NCBI GenBank assembly: GCA_930367215.1
Contig: OV884060.1
Coordinates: 206,587,253 to 206,651,252, forward strand
Source of the DNA: Pollenia angustigena
Taxonomy: Eukaryota; Arthropoda; Insecta; Diptera; Polleniidae
Length of the DNA stretch: 64,000 bases
Direction of reading: 5' to 3'
The position numbers were made by a program, and so were the translations under genes. The notes beneath the pieces are model-generated. The model saw nothing but the letters and a program-made list of their open reading frames with translations, was not told where the DNA came from and made no database searches. Position 1 is the first letter of the stretch, and the number at the start of each line of letters is the position of its first letter. Shown here piece by piece: positions 1-11,393 of this stretch.

Positions 1-251
1 GAAGATCGGTCCATAATTTACCCTAGGCCCCATATAAACCCTACTACCGGAAAACAGTTTAGTCGCCTAAATCCATAATTAATAACAAATCGTCACTGTT
101 TAAGATAATAATAACATCATACAGATATTACTCCTTAAACATTCGAACTGTCGGTGGAGGGTATGGTATCAAAGATTCGGCACAGCCGAATATAGCACTC
201 TAACTTGTTTTTGTTTTATTTTTTTTTTTTTTTTTTTATTGTTTTTTTTTC

Positions 252-326
252 TGTCACTGGCGGGAATCGATCTCGCAACCTCGGTGCTGATAGACTAGCT
301 CACTAACAGCTAGCCTACCGGGGCAG
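252..326 (-). repeat. tRNA-like module of a SINE-like element, copy 1
   Basis: Read on the minus strand this segment has an A-box-like stretch, a long hairpin (about 10 bp, one G-U wobble) and a B-box-like hairpin with GATCGATTCCC in its loop arm. It is followed by an A-rich tail (about 202-251, seen as T on the plus strand). It is closely related to 57953-58028. The acceptor ends do not pair, so it is not a functional tRNA. A tRNA-derived retroposon (SINE) module is inferred; the RNA polymerase III boxes are degenerate. Confidence 0.7.
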
Positions 327-880
327 GGTAGTTTTTGGATAAAAAAAAACCATGTTTTTACTCAATTAAGAGCGTAAATATGAGATTAAATTGTCCATAA
401 CAACAATAACAACGTTGATTGAAAGTTTTTGTTTTATTACTATAATGACATTTTTCATTGTCATAATGAAAATTTAAATTTATGAAAGCATTATTGAAAT
501 ATGTTGCTTATATAAAAAAAATTTTGATTTCATAAATTTAATGGCATGTTACATTAGATGTATGAAATAATTAAATCTTACATTTTTTTAAGGAAACTAT
601 AATTTTGTATTAATTTATGAATATAGTTATGTTTGTATATTGTTATTTTATGTTCCCAATTAAAATTTTTTGTTTAACTTGGACAAACTTAAGTTTTCAT
701 ATATCCAATGAAAATTTTTAACGTAATTACGAAATCCAATGAAGCGATTTTAACGAAAATACTTCATTATAACTATGACATTCCATTTAGACAATGGAAG
801 TTTTCATTTACCCAAGGAACATTTTTTTATGAAAATGATTCATTAAATATACATATGAAGCATTTTTCCTTCAGTGTATA
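327..880 (-). repeat. Body of the SINE-like element, copy 1 (5' of the tRNA-like module)
   Basis: On the minus strand this region precedes the tRNA-like module. About 60 bases near 430-490 (TTTTCATTATGACAAT and following) match the sequence preceding the module in the second copy at about 57875-57925, so the repeat unit is larger than the tRNA-like part. The rest contains many short variants of TTCATTGGA and ATGAAAACTT. The outer limit near 880 is a guess from a terminus-like ACACTGAAGGAAAA. Confidence 0.4.
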
Positions 881-2007
881 AAAAACTTATCGGTAGGCTG
901 ACAACTTAATTGTTTATTATATCTACAAAAAAGTTAATTTTAATATCCATTAAAAACCAAGCCGGATTTTGTTAAAAAAAACAAACAAATTTGCAATAAA
1001 ATTCCAAGTATCTGTATTTGGTTTTGCTAAAATTTTAATTTTGCTTGTAAAACAATAAAACACGGCCTAAAATATGTTTTGTTTATAAAATTTAAATCGA
1101 ATTAACATAATTTAATTAAAATACATTAATAATAAACAAAGATTAGTTACAGTCAAAATATTTTTAATAGCTTTTAGATTAAGATCTCAAGTGATCACTT
1201 AACCCTTTTCCAAATAAATCAAAAACAAATTGAGGCTTTTATAAAAAAGAAACTCCCGCCGCAAGATTTAACAGACATCATTTGTGACTTTTTGTAGATT
1301 TAAATTTAGGCATTTGAAATTCAGCAGTTGTCAACAGTAATAAAAATCTAATAAATAAATAAAGATGTTGATTAAAAACAAAAAGCAACAACAACCACAT
1401 TTTGTAAAGTTAACCAACGAAGTGGCCAGAATTTTTTCATAATTAAAAATTTAAATTTAAACAGCGTTAAAAAGTCGTACATAAATTGACCTGGTTGACG
1501 GATGATTGTGACTTTTAATATGATACTTAATTTATTTTCAAATACTGAAATAATCATATTAATTAGTGTCTATAAAATGTTAATTTTTTTATGTATTTCT
1601 TTGTTATATTTTTAAAGTGTTATCTTGAAATTAAGTTATAACTTTTTAGTGGAGTATTACAGATACATTTACCATCGTATTTAAAACTAAATTTTGATTC
1701 GAAAATAAAAATAGAAAAAACAAACACTTTATCAGAAACAACACCTAAATTTACATGCACAAGATAAAATAATTTTATTTAAATCTCTTAGAAATAAAAT
1801 CACTAAATAACGGCTTAATAAATTTATTTTAATTAAATTTTCCCACATGTGATAATTCGTGTATTATTTTTACTTTCGTTTTGTCCAACGCAATAAATTG
1901 TTGCTTTTGTTGGTCAGAGTTTTATTCCCAGCAACGGGGTATAAACGGTTGGTGTGTTTAGTTTGTCTTAAGATTTGTAGCATTTCATAAAAACCAAACA
2001 AGTAAAA
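881..2007. other. AT-rich stretch, nothing recognised
   Basis: No coding segment, RNA gene or paired terminal repeat was recognised. Short open frames here lack codon structure and family resemblance. Confidence 0.6.
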
Positions 2008-2251
2008 GCCTAACCATAATGTGCTTAAGTTGGATTAAGTCGTATATCATATGTAGTAAACAATATTTAACATACGGAAACTTTTTGTTAAGTCATTAAT
2101 AACTGCTTAAGCAAAGTGCTAAACTGATCACACATTCCGTACGGAATCAAATCTTTTTTCATTTTGTTATTGTTTTTTTAAATACATTTGAGAGAATTTT
2201 TGGTAATTTTTGACAGTAGGTTAAGCACGGCTATGCATATTATGGTTGGGC
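2008..2251 (+). mobile_element. MITE with GCCYAACCATAAT ends, copy 1
   Basis: The left end GCCTAACCATAAT and the right end (reverse complement GCCCAACCATAAT) form terminal inverted repeats, with more inverted homology inside. A second copy lies in opposite orientation at 29271-29475 and shares GACAGTAGGTTAAGC and flanking bases. No coding capacity is seen. The superfamily is not assigned. Confidence 0.7.
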
Positions 2252-2347
2252 GTTAAGAATGTATAGTCCGGCCATATAAAAACCTACACCACAGTATTTA
2301 CCGACAACTCTCGAGATTGTACCGTATTTGGTGGTCCATAAGCATTT

Positions 2348-2743
2348 ATATATCGTTAGCTTAAATGCAAAAACACGTAACTAAGAAAAATATAATTTTA
2401 AAGGAGAAGCAAAAAACTTTGTAAAGTGAAAACTATAAACATGTCAGAAAAACATGCATTGATAAGTCATCCATGGAATTCTTCAACCACTTTCCAAAGC
2501 AAACCATTTCATTATATATTCTTAGAAAAAAAATGTGTAATTACGTCGTTTTGCATACATCAAACAAAAAAAACTTGTAGTTACGTCCCTTTGTTTTTTG
2601 TTAATAAAAGCGCAATTTTTGATCGCAAAATTGTAAAATTTTGTCAAGACATGTTATTTTATAGCATTCATAATAATCAATCAAAAACTCGATTTTGAAT
2701 TTTTTGTTAGTTACGTCTTTTTGCATTTTAGCTAACGATATAT
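2348..2743. mobile_element. MITE with ATATCGTTAGCT ends
   Basis: Terminal inverted repeats read ATATCGTTAGCTTAAATGCA on the left and ATATCGTTAGCTAAAATGCA as the reverse complement of the right. The interior repeats a GTTACGTC-like phrase four times. Its ends resemble those of 33191-33447, 41684-41848 and the coding element 61086-62938. The small open frames inside it are not considered genes. Confidence 0.75.
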
Positions 2744-3134
2744 TCAATCCTTTAATTCCCAGTGGAACATAAAGCCGCAACAAATGTTCTCGATTGTATT
2801 TTATCCAGCGTTTAAAAAAACGGCAGTCAAAGTAGAAAAACTGCCATTTCTTCCACTTCTTCATTTGTCATTGGCAAAAAAAAAAACCTGTTGCTTTACT
2901 TCTGAATCATTAAATGAAAACAGTCACTGTCAAACCAACTCAAAAAGCGAAAAGTTGTACACACATTTTCGTTTTTTGTTCGACAGTCTTTGGTTTCGAC
3001 TGCAGTTTTTTAAACCCTGATTTTATCATTTCACAACAGTTGCATCTCATTCCAGAATATATCATGCTCATGCGTCTCGTTCTCAATTTGTCGTCTCCAA
3101 GTATTTGCAGGTCTGCCAGGTCTCCTAGAACCTT

Positions 3135-3536
3135 CCCAGTAAAAAACGTGCTCCAAAAGGAGCAGGTTTTTTGTATGAATTCATACTTAAAAGCGCTTCA
3201 AACCTGCTGATGGGATGCCTGATTTTTGTATGGGGTGTTCCCGGTTTGGAGGACTATTTTCTGCTGACAATAAGCGCTTCTTTTAAAATGCAAATAAAGC
3301 GCTCATATTCATTAGTGTTTTGCTTTTACTTGTTTAAATGCCTTTTATAATCATTTTCGTAAACCATAATATATTTTTATTTTTTTCGCTTTAAAACCTT
3401 CTTCGTTGTCAGCACGCTTTTTTGTATGTTTTATTCTTTATAATTTACTGCTTTATAAGAGCTCTCTAATTGAAGCGCTTGATTATGCGCTTTTTGTCTG
3501 TAGTGCTTCAAAATACCCAATTTTTTTTTTACTGGG
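3135..3536. mobile_element. MITE with CCCAGTAAAAA ends and AAGCGCT repeats
   Basis: CCCAGTAAAAA opens the element and TTTTTACTGGG closes it, flanked by TT on both sides (CCTT/TTAG), which fits a 2-bp TSD. The interior carries several dispersed AAGCGCT phrases in both orientations. It belongs with the CCCAG-ended elements at 39075, 41045 and 57731. Confidence 0.65.
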
Positions 3537-4031
3537 TTAGGGGTTATATTCGATGGGCTGTTCAGTACTTAAGCCCAAAGGAACTTGATGCAATCGGGCA
3601 ATCGTGGGCCCGTAAAACAAAATTATGTTATAAAGTAAAGATTCATAAAAAGAGTTCTTTGAGCCGAATATTATTTAGAACTTAACATCTTTATGAGATT
3701 TTTTCGCCTTAAGGTGATTAGGGAGGGGTCCTTATATGGGATTTATGGTCAATTCTAGAACCACCAGCTTAAAATGCATGACATACATACATACTTAGCA
3801 GTGATGGAAAATTGAAATATTTAGATGGCACTGACCAATAAGCAAAAGATTACATTTTTCAACATTTTGGTGCTTTGGTACTTTTGCTCATATCCCAGCC
3901 ATTTATGGACCGAGCTGGCTAAATTCCAACAGCAAAATTCTGATGAGGATATCTAAAATTAAAATATACCATCAAGCAGTGTTGCGATAATCTTTTGATA
4001 ATAGTAAATTTTGTGTAGGCAATGTTGTAAG

Positions 4032-4230
4032 CAGGGCTGTGGAGTCGAAGCTGAAAAGTCGGAGTTAAGGTTTTTGTACCAGAGACGGGGTCGTAGTATC
4101 CACAAAAAATTCGCGACTCCGACTCCAAAATTTTTCGGCATAAAAAATTTTAAAAAATATTCTAATAATTTCCAAAATAAAAATATTTCGAAATTTGCGA
4201 TGCGATATTAAAAATATTGATTCGAAATTT
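4032..4230 (+). mobile_element. Left part of a dispersed CAGGGCTGTGGAGTCG repeat, copy 1
   Basis: Starts with CAGGGCTGTGGAGTCG, then a run of GGAGT/CGGAGT variants and the conserved TTTTTCGGCATAAAAAATTT. The same order of about 190 bases recurs at 63660-63855. The CAG start suggests hAT ends, but no matching right end was found, so it may be a truncated copy. Weaker GAGTCGG-like sequence continues to about 4385. Confidence 0.5.
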
Positions 4231-4994
4231 TTACTGAATCCTTTTCTTGCTATATTAAACCATTTAAAAGGTACTGCATTAAAAAAAAAATGTTTAAAGT
4301 CAGATAAAGACCAGTCTCATATACATTTAGCATTCAGATTAGATTAGGAGTCGGAATTGGAATTTCTGCGGTTGGAGCCAGAGTTAGTACTTTTTGTTGA
4401 CGACTCAATGTTAAAAAAAATCAACGTTACATTTAAGCACAACAAAAAGAGTACTAAAACGTGGAGACGGGGGATACCGTGGTATTTTTGAAAGGAAAAA
4501 GTAATGAAAATAGTACCATCACTGATACATAGTAACAATTATAAAAGTTATCGTCGCCAAATTTTCTAATAAATCCAACCTTTAGAAGGAAGTTATGGCA
4601 CTTAAAGCTATTAAAAACTATGGTAAAATATGGACCGAATCCAATAAAACTTGGTAATATGATTAAGGTTGTAAGAAAATATTTTCAGGTAAAATTTAAT
4701 CTGAATACTAACAGAATAAAATGGTTTATAGAAACTAAGACTCTGTAGAGAATTATAGACCGATTCTAAACATTTTCGTTTCGTTCATGTGATAATTAGA
4801 ATATATGTACCAAATTACATCAATCTATCTTTAAAAATGCGTACCTTTTCGATTCGAAAGCACTTTTATTTCGAATTTCCTCTTTTGAACAATACCAAGC
4901 CTACAGACGAATGTAACAGAGGAATCGAATTTATCGAACCAATGCCATTCTCAGCAACTCGGTCTACCCACTACTTTACAGAAAACATTAATTA

Positions 4995-5285
4995 TTTAAT
5001 ATTTCAATACAGAAAACAATTTTGCAACAGTAAAAGCATTAATCAAAAATAAAATAATATTTAATTAAAAATTTAACCAAGTAAATTAAACGTTTAATCA
5101 AGTGAATTAAATTCTTAATCAATTGTATTAAACGTTTAATTGACAATATTAATTTGCACCAGTTAACGAATTTATAATATAAATTAAACGTTTAATTCAC
5201 TTGATTAAATTTTTAACTAAAACTAATTTTATTTTTGATTAATGCTTTCACTGGTGCAAACTTGTTTTCTGTATTGGAATATTAA
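4995..5285. repeat. Palindromic fold-back repeat
   Basis: Two arms of about 130 bases are reverse complements with few differences: left AATATTTCAATACAGAAAAC, right GTTTTCTGTATTGGAATATT. The interior carries repeated TTAATYAA and AAACGTTTAAT phrases. It abuts the transposase fragment starting near 5295 and is probably a MITE inserted next to or within it. Confidence 0.7.
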
Positions 5286-5294
5286 AGAAAAGAT

Positions 5295-5840
5295 CTTGGC
5301 CTACATCCATATAAGATCTAACTGGTGCAAGAGCTAAAGCCAAAGGACCATTAATTGCGTCGTGTCTTCGGTGAATGGGCTGCGAATGAACTGAAAGTTA
5401 TATTTTTATCATCAAATCATCTTCAGCGATGAGGCTCATTACTGGCTTAAGGATTATATAAACAAGCAGCATGGTCGTTTTTGGATGAAGAACAATCCTG
5501 ATGAGAGTCTTGGAAATCCATTACGTCCCGAAAATAATTACTGTTTGGTGCGTTTTCATACCGTAGCAGTCGTTTATCCCGTTTATCTTTTAATCCAAAG
5601 TCGGTGTCAAAATGACAGTAAAAGGCGAACGATTTTTTATTTCCCATATTATTTCATTTGGAGGAAAAGAAGGCGCAACACGCCATACAACACCTGAAAC
5701 TATTACTTTTTTGATCCAAACGTTTGGTGGCCGAATTATCTCGAGAAATGGACCTGCAAATTGAACACCTCGTTCGTGTGATTTGACACTTTCGGACAAT
5801 TTTTTGTGGGGGTACGTCAAATCTTTAATATATGATATAT
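5295..5840 (+). pseudogene. IS630/mariner-like transposase fragment (dead), 5' part
   Basis: Conceptual translation in shifting frames gives peptides typical of a DDE_3 transposase: LRRVFGEWAANELKV, a piece around FSDEAHYW spelled with frame breaks near 5405-5470, FGGRIISRNGP, RSCDLTLSDNFLWGYVKS. The order agrees with a transposase lacking its N terminus. Several frameshifts and at least one stop (near 5760) are present. The reading resumes after the Helitron piece at about 6528 with MRSTIDEIRPGMLKKV, so the Helitron probably split it. The same family is seen at 10970-11110, 13535-15099 and 35880-36332. Confidence 0.7.
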
Positions 5841-5890
5841 AATAACTTTTAATTATTTAAGCTTGAGGTGTTTTTATTTATAAAAAAAAA

Positions 5891-6520
5891 CTAGCTGACC
5901 CGACAGACGTTGTCCTGTCCAAATTAGGAAAAATGTTTGCGTTCAATTTTTAAAATTTTTAAAAAAAGATACGAACATTTGAAAGAAACATTAGTCAAAT
6001 CGATGGAGCCGTTTTCTGATTTTAGGTAAATCGAAAAGAGTGGGCATTAAAGTTGGACCATGGCGATGATTTTAAAGAAAAAATCATCCAAATCGGTCAA
6101 GCCGATCTCAAGTTATGCGCTTAATAGAAAAAGTGGGCGTAAAAGTAGGAGTGGTAAACTTTTTTCGATGAAAACTTTAAATGGATTAATACGAACATTT
6201 GAAAGAAAACTTTGTCAAATCAATGGAGCCGTTTTCTGATTTTAGGTTATTCGAAAAAAGTGGGGGTAAAAGTGGGCGGGGCAAAATTTTCTTTCGTATA
6301 AATCTAAGTTGGACCATGGCGATCATTTTAAAGAAAAAATTGTCCAAATTATATAGATGTCATTGGTGGTGCAATATGAAAATTAGATTTTGCCACGCCC
6401 CTCCACCCGCAGACTGAAAATCAAAAATCAGACTTCACAGTGTCACTCGCCTGAATATTTTGAAGATTCCCTGAAAATTTCATCAAAAACACGATACATA
6501 ATATGATATATGATTGTTAG
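5891..6520 (-). mobile_element. Helitron fragment, 3' end at 5891
   Basis: On the minus strand it ends GGGTCAGCTAG followed by T, with a short hairpin (GACA/TGTC) about 11 bases before the end, the canonical Helitron 3' signature and the same terminus as the Helitron ending at 23258. The body holds tandem copies of the CGGCTCCATCGATTTG and GCCCACTTTT repeats that fill the 5' part of that Helitron. No clear 5' end was found; the right limit is approximate and set by the return of transposase homology. Confidence 0.7.
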
Positions 6521-6524
6521 AAGC

Positions 6525-6605
6525 CAACATGCGAAGCACTATTGACGAAATAAGACCGGGTATGCTCAAAAAAGTGGTGGAGGACAGGATGGCGTTCATA
6601 TTTTA
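6525..6605 (+). pseudogene. Continuation of the split IS630/mariner-like transposase
   Basis: One frame reads ANMRSTIDEIRPGMLKKV, matching the C-terminal region (DNIEAF..EIPAEMLERV-type) that follows the WGYVKS motif in this family. It lies downstream of the Helitron fragment, in the same strand and order as 5295-5840, so both belong to one element interrupted by the Helitron. Beyond about 6605 nothing recognisable remains. Confidence 0.6.
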
Positions 6606-6751
6606 ACATTAATTGCCATGAAATTAGTGAGCCAAGAAAGCCAAAATTTTGGTAATTCCGTTGAATTTGTGGTGTTTAATTTTTAATTAAAGTTGTATGC
6701 CTCTAAAGAAAAGAACCGTTGATTGTAGAGGTCGACAGTATACAAAAGATT

Positions 6752-6872
6752 AACGGCCAATTTCACCAAGTTCAGTTAAAACTTACTATTTGTTTAACTT
6801 CTAGTTAAGAATATATTTTTGACAGTTATAGCAGTTAGTTTATTTTGAACTGAACTTGGTGAAATTCTCCGT
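6752..6872. mobile_element. Short fold-back MITE (about 120 bp)
   Basis: The left arm ACGGCCAATTTCACCAAGTT and the right arm AACTTGGTGAAATTCTCCGT are near-perfect inverted repeats around a short spacer. No coding capacity. A clear TSD was not identified. Confidence 0.75.
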
Positions 6873-7927
6873 TTATTTATTTTGCATCAAAACGTGATTT
6901 GTGACACACCAAAAGTTGTCATAATGTCGAATTTTTAATTTGGAATCAGTGGTAGTAGATCATTTCTGAATCAACTTTTACCGACTCTTTTTTTCTATAC
7001 TACAGTTTTGTTATTGTCGTTTTATTGTATGTATGTGATGAGGAAATTAAATGTGCAGTAAATAGATAGAAGAAACAAACAAGGTCATTTCATGTAAGTC
7101 AGACTTAAAATATTGAATAAAGTAAAATATGGCTTTTGCTAAACAATATACCAACAACCTCATTATCAGCGTCGTCATCATCATCTTCATACTTTAATCC
7201 AGGCATGAAACAATACCAAACAATAACAACAAAAAATGTAAATAAGCATTTGTAAAAGATTTTACGCTTTTTTTTCTTTTTTTTTTTTTTTTGAAATTAC
7301 AAAAGAAAAAACCAATTTAAAAGAAGATGATTTTGTTGAAAGTGTAATAACAATTATTCACAACTTATTATTACTTTTTATTTTTTGTTTTTAGCAAATT
7401 GTTGAAAAGGCACGCAATAAGTTTAGGCAATACAAAATAAAAGATTTCAAGTGTCCAAAAAAAAAAAAAAAATACCAACAATTTCAAACCTGTAAAACTC
7501 CACAACCGCCAACATAAATTACATTTTGAAATTAATACCCACAAACGCTTTAAAAGCACTTCAAAACAAAACGAAAACACCAAATTATAATCTTTGTCAT
7601 CTTCTTTGCAACAAAAAAAATATTATTAAATAACGAAAAGAAAAGAAAAATTAAGTAGTTAAATTAAGTATGAAATCAATGCACAGTGGGAGATTTGGGA
7701 GAAAAAGGTGGAAATCGGCAATTTTGATATGAGAAATATAACAAAACTATTTTAAAAAATTAAAAAAAATTATGGCTACTTTAACCATATTATGGTTAAA
7801 TTAGTCCGCCCTGCTACGTTTGAAGCTCCCTTTTGTTATTGGGTTTATAAAGAGTGAGGATTTTCTTTATTGCGAGTATTTTAAATCGTTGTGCAATAGT
7901 GATATTTAGCGATTTTCCCATGACTTC
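6873..7927. other. AT-rich stretch, nothing recognised
   Basis: Includes homopolymer A and T tracts near 7270-7290 and 7459-7471. No coding segment or paired repeat ends were seen. Confidence 0.6.
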
Positions 7928-8581
7928 TTCACTGCCAGGCGCGGATCCAGCTCGAGCCTTAGGGGGGGGGGGGGGGGGGAAATTTTGTATGATACAAAAA
8001 AGTCAAAAATTTGTTTTTAAAAGTTTATTAAAAACAATATGTGTTAGGGTAAGTACTTTTTGCAATTTTTGCGAATATCAAATTCTTCATTGCATAGCCG
8101 TATAGACCGTTAAAAAATATTAAGAAATGATGTATTACTTTTTCGCGATCGTGAAGAAAGTTTCCGGACCAAACGCGATAAAGTTTTGAATTTCAATTTT
8201 TCTCCTTACTATCCAAAATTGACATTTAATTACAAAATTTTAAGTATTTTCTAATAATTTCATGAATATAACAAGATCTTACCATTTATACGGAAGAAGG
8301 GCGCAAAAAAAATCGCGACTCTATTTCGCTGTTTTCTTAATAAATTAAATTTTAATGGCAAATGATAGATGTTGTGATAGATGAGTTGTTTGGCGGATAT
8401 ATGAAACAGTGATAATTTTCAGCAGCGTATTAATATATGCGCGGAACGAGCTATTAAAGTTGCACAAGATATTTTTCCATTATGTAAATCAACTCGCACT
8501 TTAAACTTAAAATTTATTTCATAAAACCCAAAAAAAAAGCTTTACATTTTTGTTATACAGTTGCTTATTTTATGTATTTGT

Positions 8582-8697
8582 GCCTGTATTCATAAAAATA
8601 TTTTAAATTTAATAAAGGCTTGAAAACCAAATTTTCTATGAAAATTTACCTTAATAAACATTTATTAAATTTTATAATCATTTATGAATATGGGGGC
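8582..8697. repeat. Short fold-back repeat inside the hAT
   Basis: GCCTGTATTCATAAAAAT at the left and ATTTATGAATATGGGGGC at the right are inverted repeats with further pairing inside (TTAAATTTAATAAA against TTTATTAAATTTTA). Likely a MITE of about 115 bp. Confidence 0.6.
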
Positions 8698-8879
8698 TAA
8701 AATATATACATAGCATATAAATATAAACAATAAATGTACCATATATTGACGGCTCAGGGCTGAAGCGAACCAAGTCAAAAAAGAAAATTCGAAAAAAAAC
8801 TCAACAAAAAGGTTAAATAAAATATAAGATCATTTCAATATACATTAATCTTTTTAAATAAGCAATTTATGATTTCCTT

Positions 8880-10366
8880 GTGAAATCATGGCCTCCCGCT
8901 CTTAGCTTTACTGACGAGCATTGAAACGAAAATTTGAAATTTTTTTCTTAGATTTGGGTAGATATCTTCATCACAGTTTATTAAAGCATCTACAACGTTA
9001 TCTGAAAGATCAGGCATAAGTTTAGATCTTAGTAGGTGTTTATCACTTTTATCAAATACGTATAATCAGCTCATCAGCTTGTTGTGGTTTTAACAGTTTT
9101 GTATCTGTATATGACTTGATTACACTTTGAGGTAGAAGTTTAGGTATGTTCAATACATTTGGGATATCTATTAGGAAAGTGGTTATGAGATCTTCTAAAA
9201 TAAATTCAATAAGAGGAATGTAACCTGCAACTCGGTAGTAATATTCAACATTTTGAACGTGATTATTTCGTTCAAATCTTGTCTTTTCGATTTGAACGCA
9301 AATAACTTTAACTTTTTCAAAAATCGCTTTAAATTATTCTTCGACTTTATTTATTTTTTCTTCAAGGCACATGATTAATATTTTGATAAGGCTTGATCCT
9401 TTTTGGAGATCTATATCTTGCTTTTGTAAAATGATACTAAGTGGCTATGTAATATGTATATTCCGCAAATAAATTTAAAAGTACTAAGTGAGTTCCTTAA
9501 TATAAAGGTAGAGATACTACCTTTCCACTCAGATATTTTTCCAAAGCTTGATGTACACTTGTTGCAAAAACGCATAATGAAGAGAGTTTGGCTTCCAAAT
9601 ACTTTGCTAAAATACAAAATACAAAATTCTCTTCTTCACTAAAAACTTAAGTGAAACTTAAGTCACCGATGTGGTACACTTAATTTCAACTTAAGTTTCC
9701 ATTGTAATATTTTAGCAAGGTGGCCTCAATATCACAACAATACAACAACAGGCAAAGCATTAACAGTCAGCTGTTTTTTCAGACCACCTTGTAAATAAAT
9801 ACACTTTTTTATATTTTTTTTTTTTTTGTATTTAGTAGTGCTACCATACTTTTATCTTAATTAAATAAGACTTTTCAAATAAAACTCAAAAAGCCAATCT
9901 GTTTTAAATACGATTTAAGTTTGCTATGAAAATTAACTTAATATTGACTTAAATACTATCCTGAAAATTAGGCATTAGAAATTGAGTTGTTCGATTTATG
10001 GGAATAGCAAGGCGTTTGTTTCGCATTTGTCGCATTTCCAGAAATTTTTAACAGCTCCATTTTCTGCTGACATCAGTGGTCACCCATCTGTTCCATCTCC
10101 TACACAAAATTTGTCAAAGCTTTAAGAACTATTGATGATAGTGGCTTCGCATCAATTGACACATCAACGTCATCAATATCTTTTGAAGTCTCTTTAAATG
10201 CGTTTACAACAAAGCCAATAAATTCTTCCCTAAAAACTTTTTGTTGTATGTTGAAATATCTTAAAGATAAGGAAATCTGGCTTTTCCCCGACAAATCCGT
10301 GCTTTCGTCAAAAATTATCGAATAGAATTTTGATTCATTTAACACATACATACATGAATATTGCAA
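8880..10366 (-). pseudogene. hAT-type transposase remnant
   Basis: The best segment (10366-10100) reads FYSIIFDESTDLSGKSQISL and REEFIGFV, the DEST/DDE-type RNase H start common to hAT transposases and ZMYM-like domesticated relatives. Just downstream, frames give GTDG and MSAENGAVKNF, corresponding to the GYDGAAVMSG region. A distal piece (about 9050-8890) reads CDEDIYPNLRKKFQIFVS, like the C-terminal dimerisation region. Stops and frameshifts between these make it non-functional. The strand agrees with the containing element. Confidence 0.65.
9716..9791. repeat. Very short inverted-repeat element
   Basis: CAAGGTGG and CCACCTTG close a 76-bp segment inside the hAT. Possibly a minimal MITE; the termini are short enough that chance is not excluded. 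Confidence 0.35.
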
Positions 10367-10969
10367 ATACTAAGGCTTTTTAATAATTCAACGCATTATC
10401 AAGCCAAACGTTTAGTCTTTGGATATAGATGGCACCTGCTGGGATTGAATGTAGAATAATAAGTAATTGAATACGGTAAACTAGATGTTTCATTGGAAAT
10501 ATCTAATAAATAGCTATTAGGATTAAGATTTGGATACTTATTAAAAATCGTTAGAGATTCAATAAAAAAAATATTTATTGAAAATTTCGTTAGAGATTCC
10601 ATAAAAAAAAAAACAAAAAAAACCTGGCTGGGATTTCCAAAAATTTTGTACATTAAAAAAAAAATTTTATTATTGGGAATTCTTGTATTATCGAAATTAA
10701 CAAAACATATTTTTATAATTTACGGGGGGGGGGGGGGAATTTCCTTATTTCCCCCCCCCCCCCTGAATCTGCGCCTGTTCACTGCAATATAAAAAACAAG
10801 TATACTATAGTAATCAAATATGTTTGTCTATTTATATATAAAGGGCATTTCATAGCAAATCGGATAGTTTAAAAAAAATTTTTTTTGGCGGCTGCATCGG
10901 GCTTTACTTTTTCTAAAATGAGGTCGGCCAGACAAGTACCATGAAACACCTATCGCGAGATGAAAACGG

Positions 10970-11110
10970 ACTGCTTGTGGCCAGAAATTAAGGATATGGA
11001 TCTGGATGATATGTGGTTCCAATAGGATGATGCCACTTGTCACACAGCCTACGAAACAATGGCTCTTTTGCGCGAGAAATTCAATGGACGTGGTTTCTCA
11101 CGTCGCACAA
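10970..11110 (+). pseudogene. IS630/mariner-like transposase fragment
   Basis: One frame reads LLWPEIKDMDLDDMWFQ, stop, DDATCHTAYETMALLREKFN, the central DDE block (normally MWFQQDGATCHTA) with a stop replacing the second Q and a D for the G. Upstream (10840-10970) no further family homology was certain. It is an isolated fragment without recognisable ends. Confidence 0.7.
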
Positions 11111-11393
11111 TACTTAGATGTTGAACAAAATTGTGAAAAAATAGAAGGAGTTAACCTAGACTAAGAATGTTTTGCATGGAGGTATATATGATACTAATAA
11201 AATTTCAAGTTTTGAAAAAAATCCGTCAAAGGATTCATGTACCTTCCATAAATCCTTTTTTAAAAAAATAAAAATTGGCAACACTATTTATATTGAATTG
11301 TTGAAAATTACCAAATATATCTTAATATAATGTTAAAATTAATATAATGTTAAAAAGTCAAGGATATCACGTGCTAGTGGAATTGGGTGTAAC

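Larger units (their letters stand above)
7936..10777 (-). mobile_element. hAT transposon with 8-bp TSD (dead)
   Basis: Ends CAGGCGCGGATCCAG and CTGAATCTGCGCCTG are terminal inverted repeats, flanked by an exact 8-bp duplication TTCACTGC (7928-7935 and 10778-10785). The 8-bp TSD and CAG...CTG ends identify a hAT. Long G or C tracts sit just inside both ends (7963-7979, 10723-10737, 10751-10763). The transposase reads on the minus strand and is broken. Small fold-back elements at 8582-8697 and 9716-9791 lie inside it. Confidence 0.9.

Noticed and set aside
2426..2864. Frames of 87-90 codons on both strands
   Set aside because: They are contained in or straddle a MITE and have no family resemblance.
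10100..10366. Host ZMYM-like gene
   Set aside because: The DEST-type peptide is on the correct strand inside a hAT with exact 8-bp duplication and is followed by stops, so it is the element's transposase.
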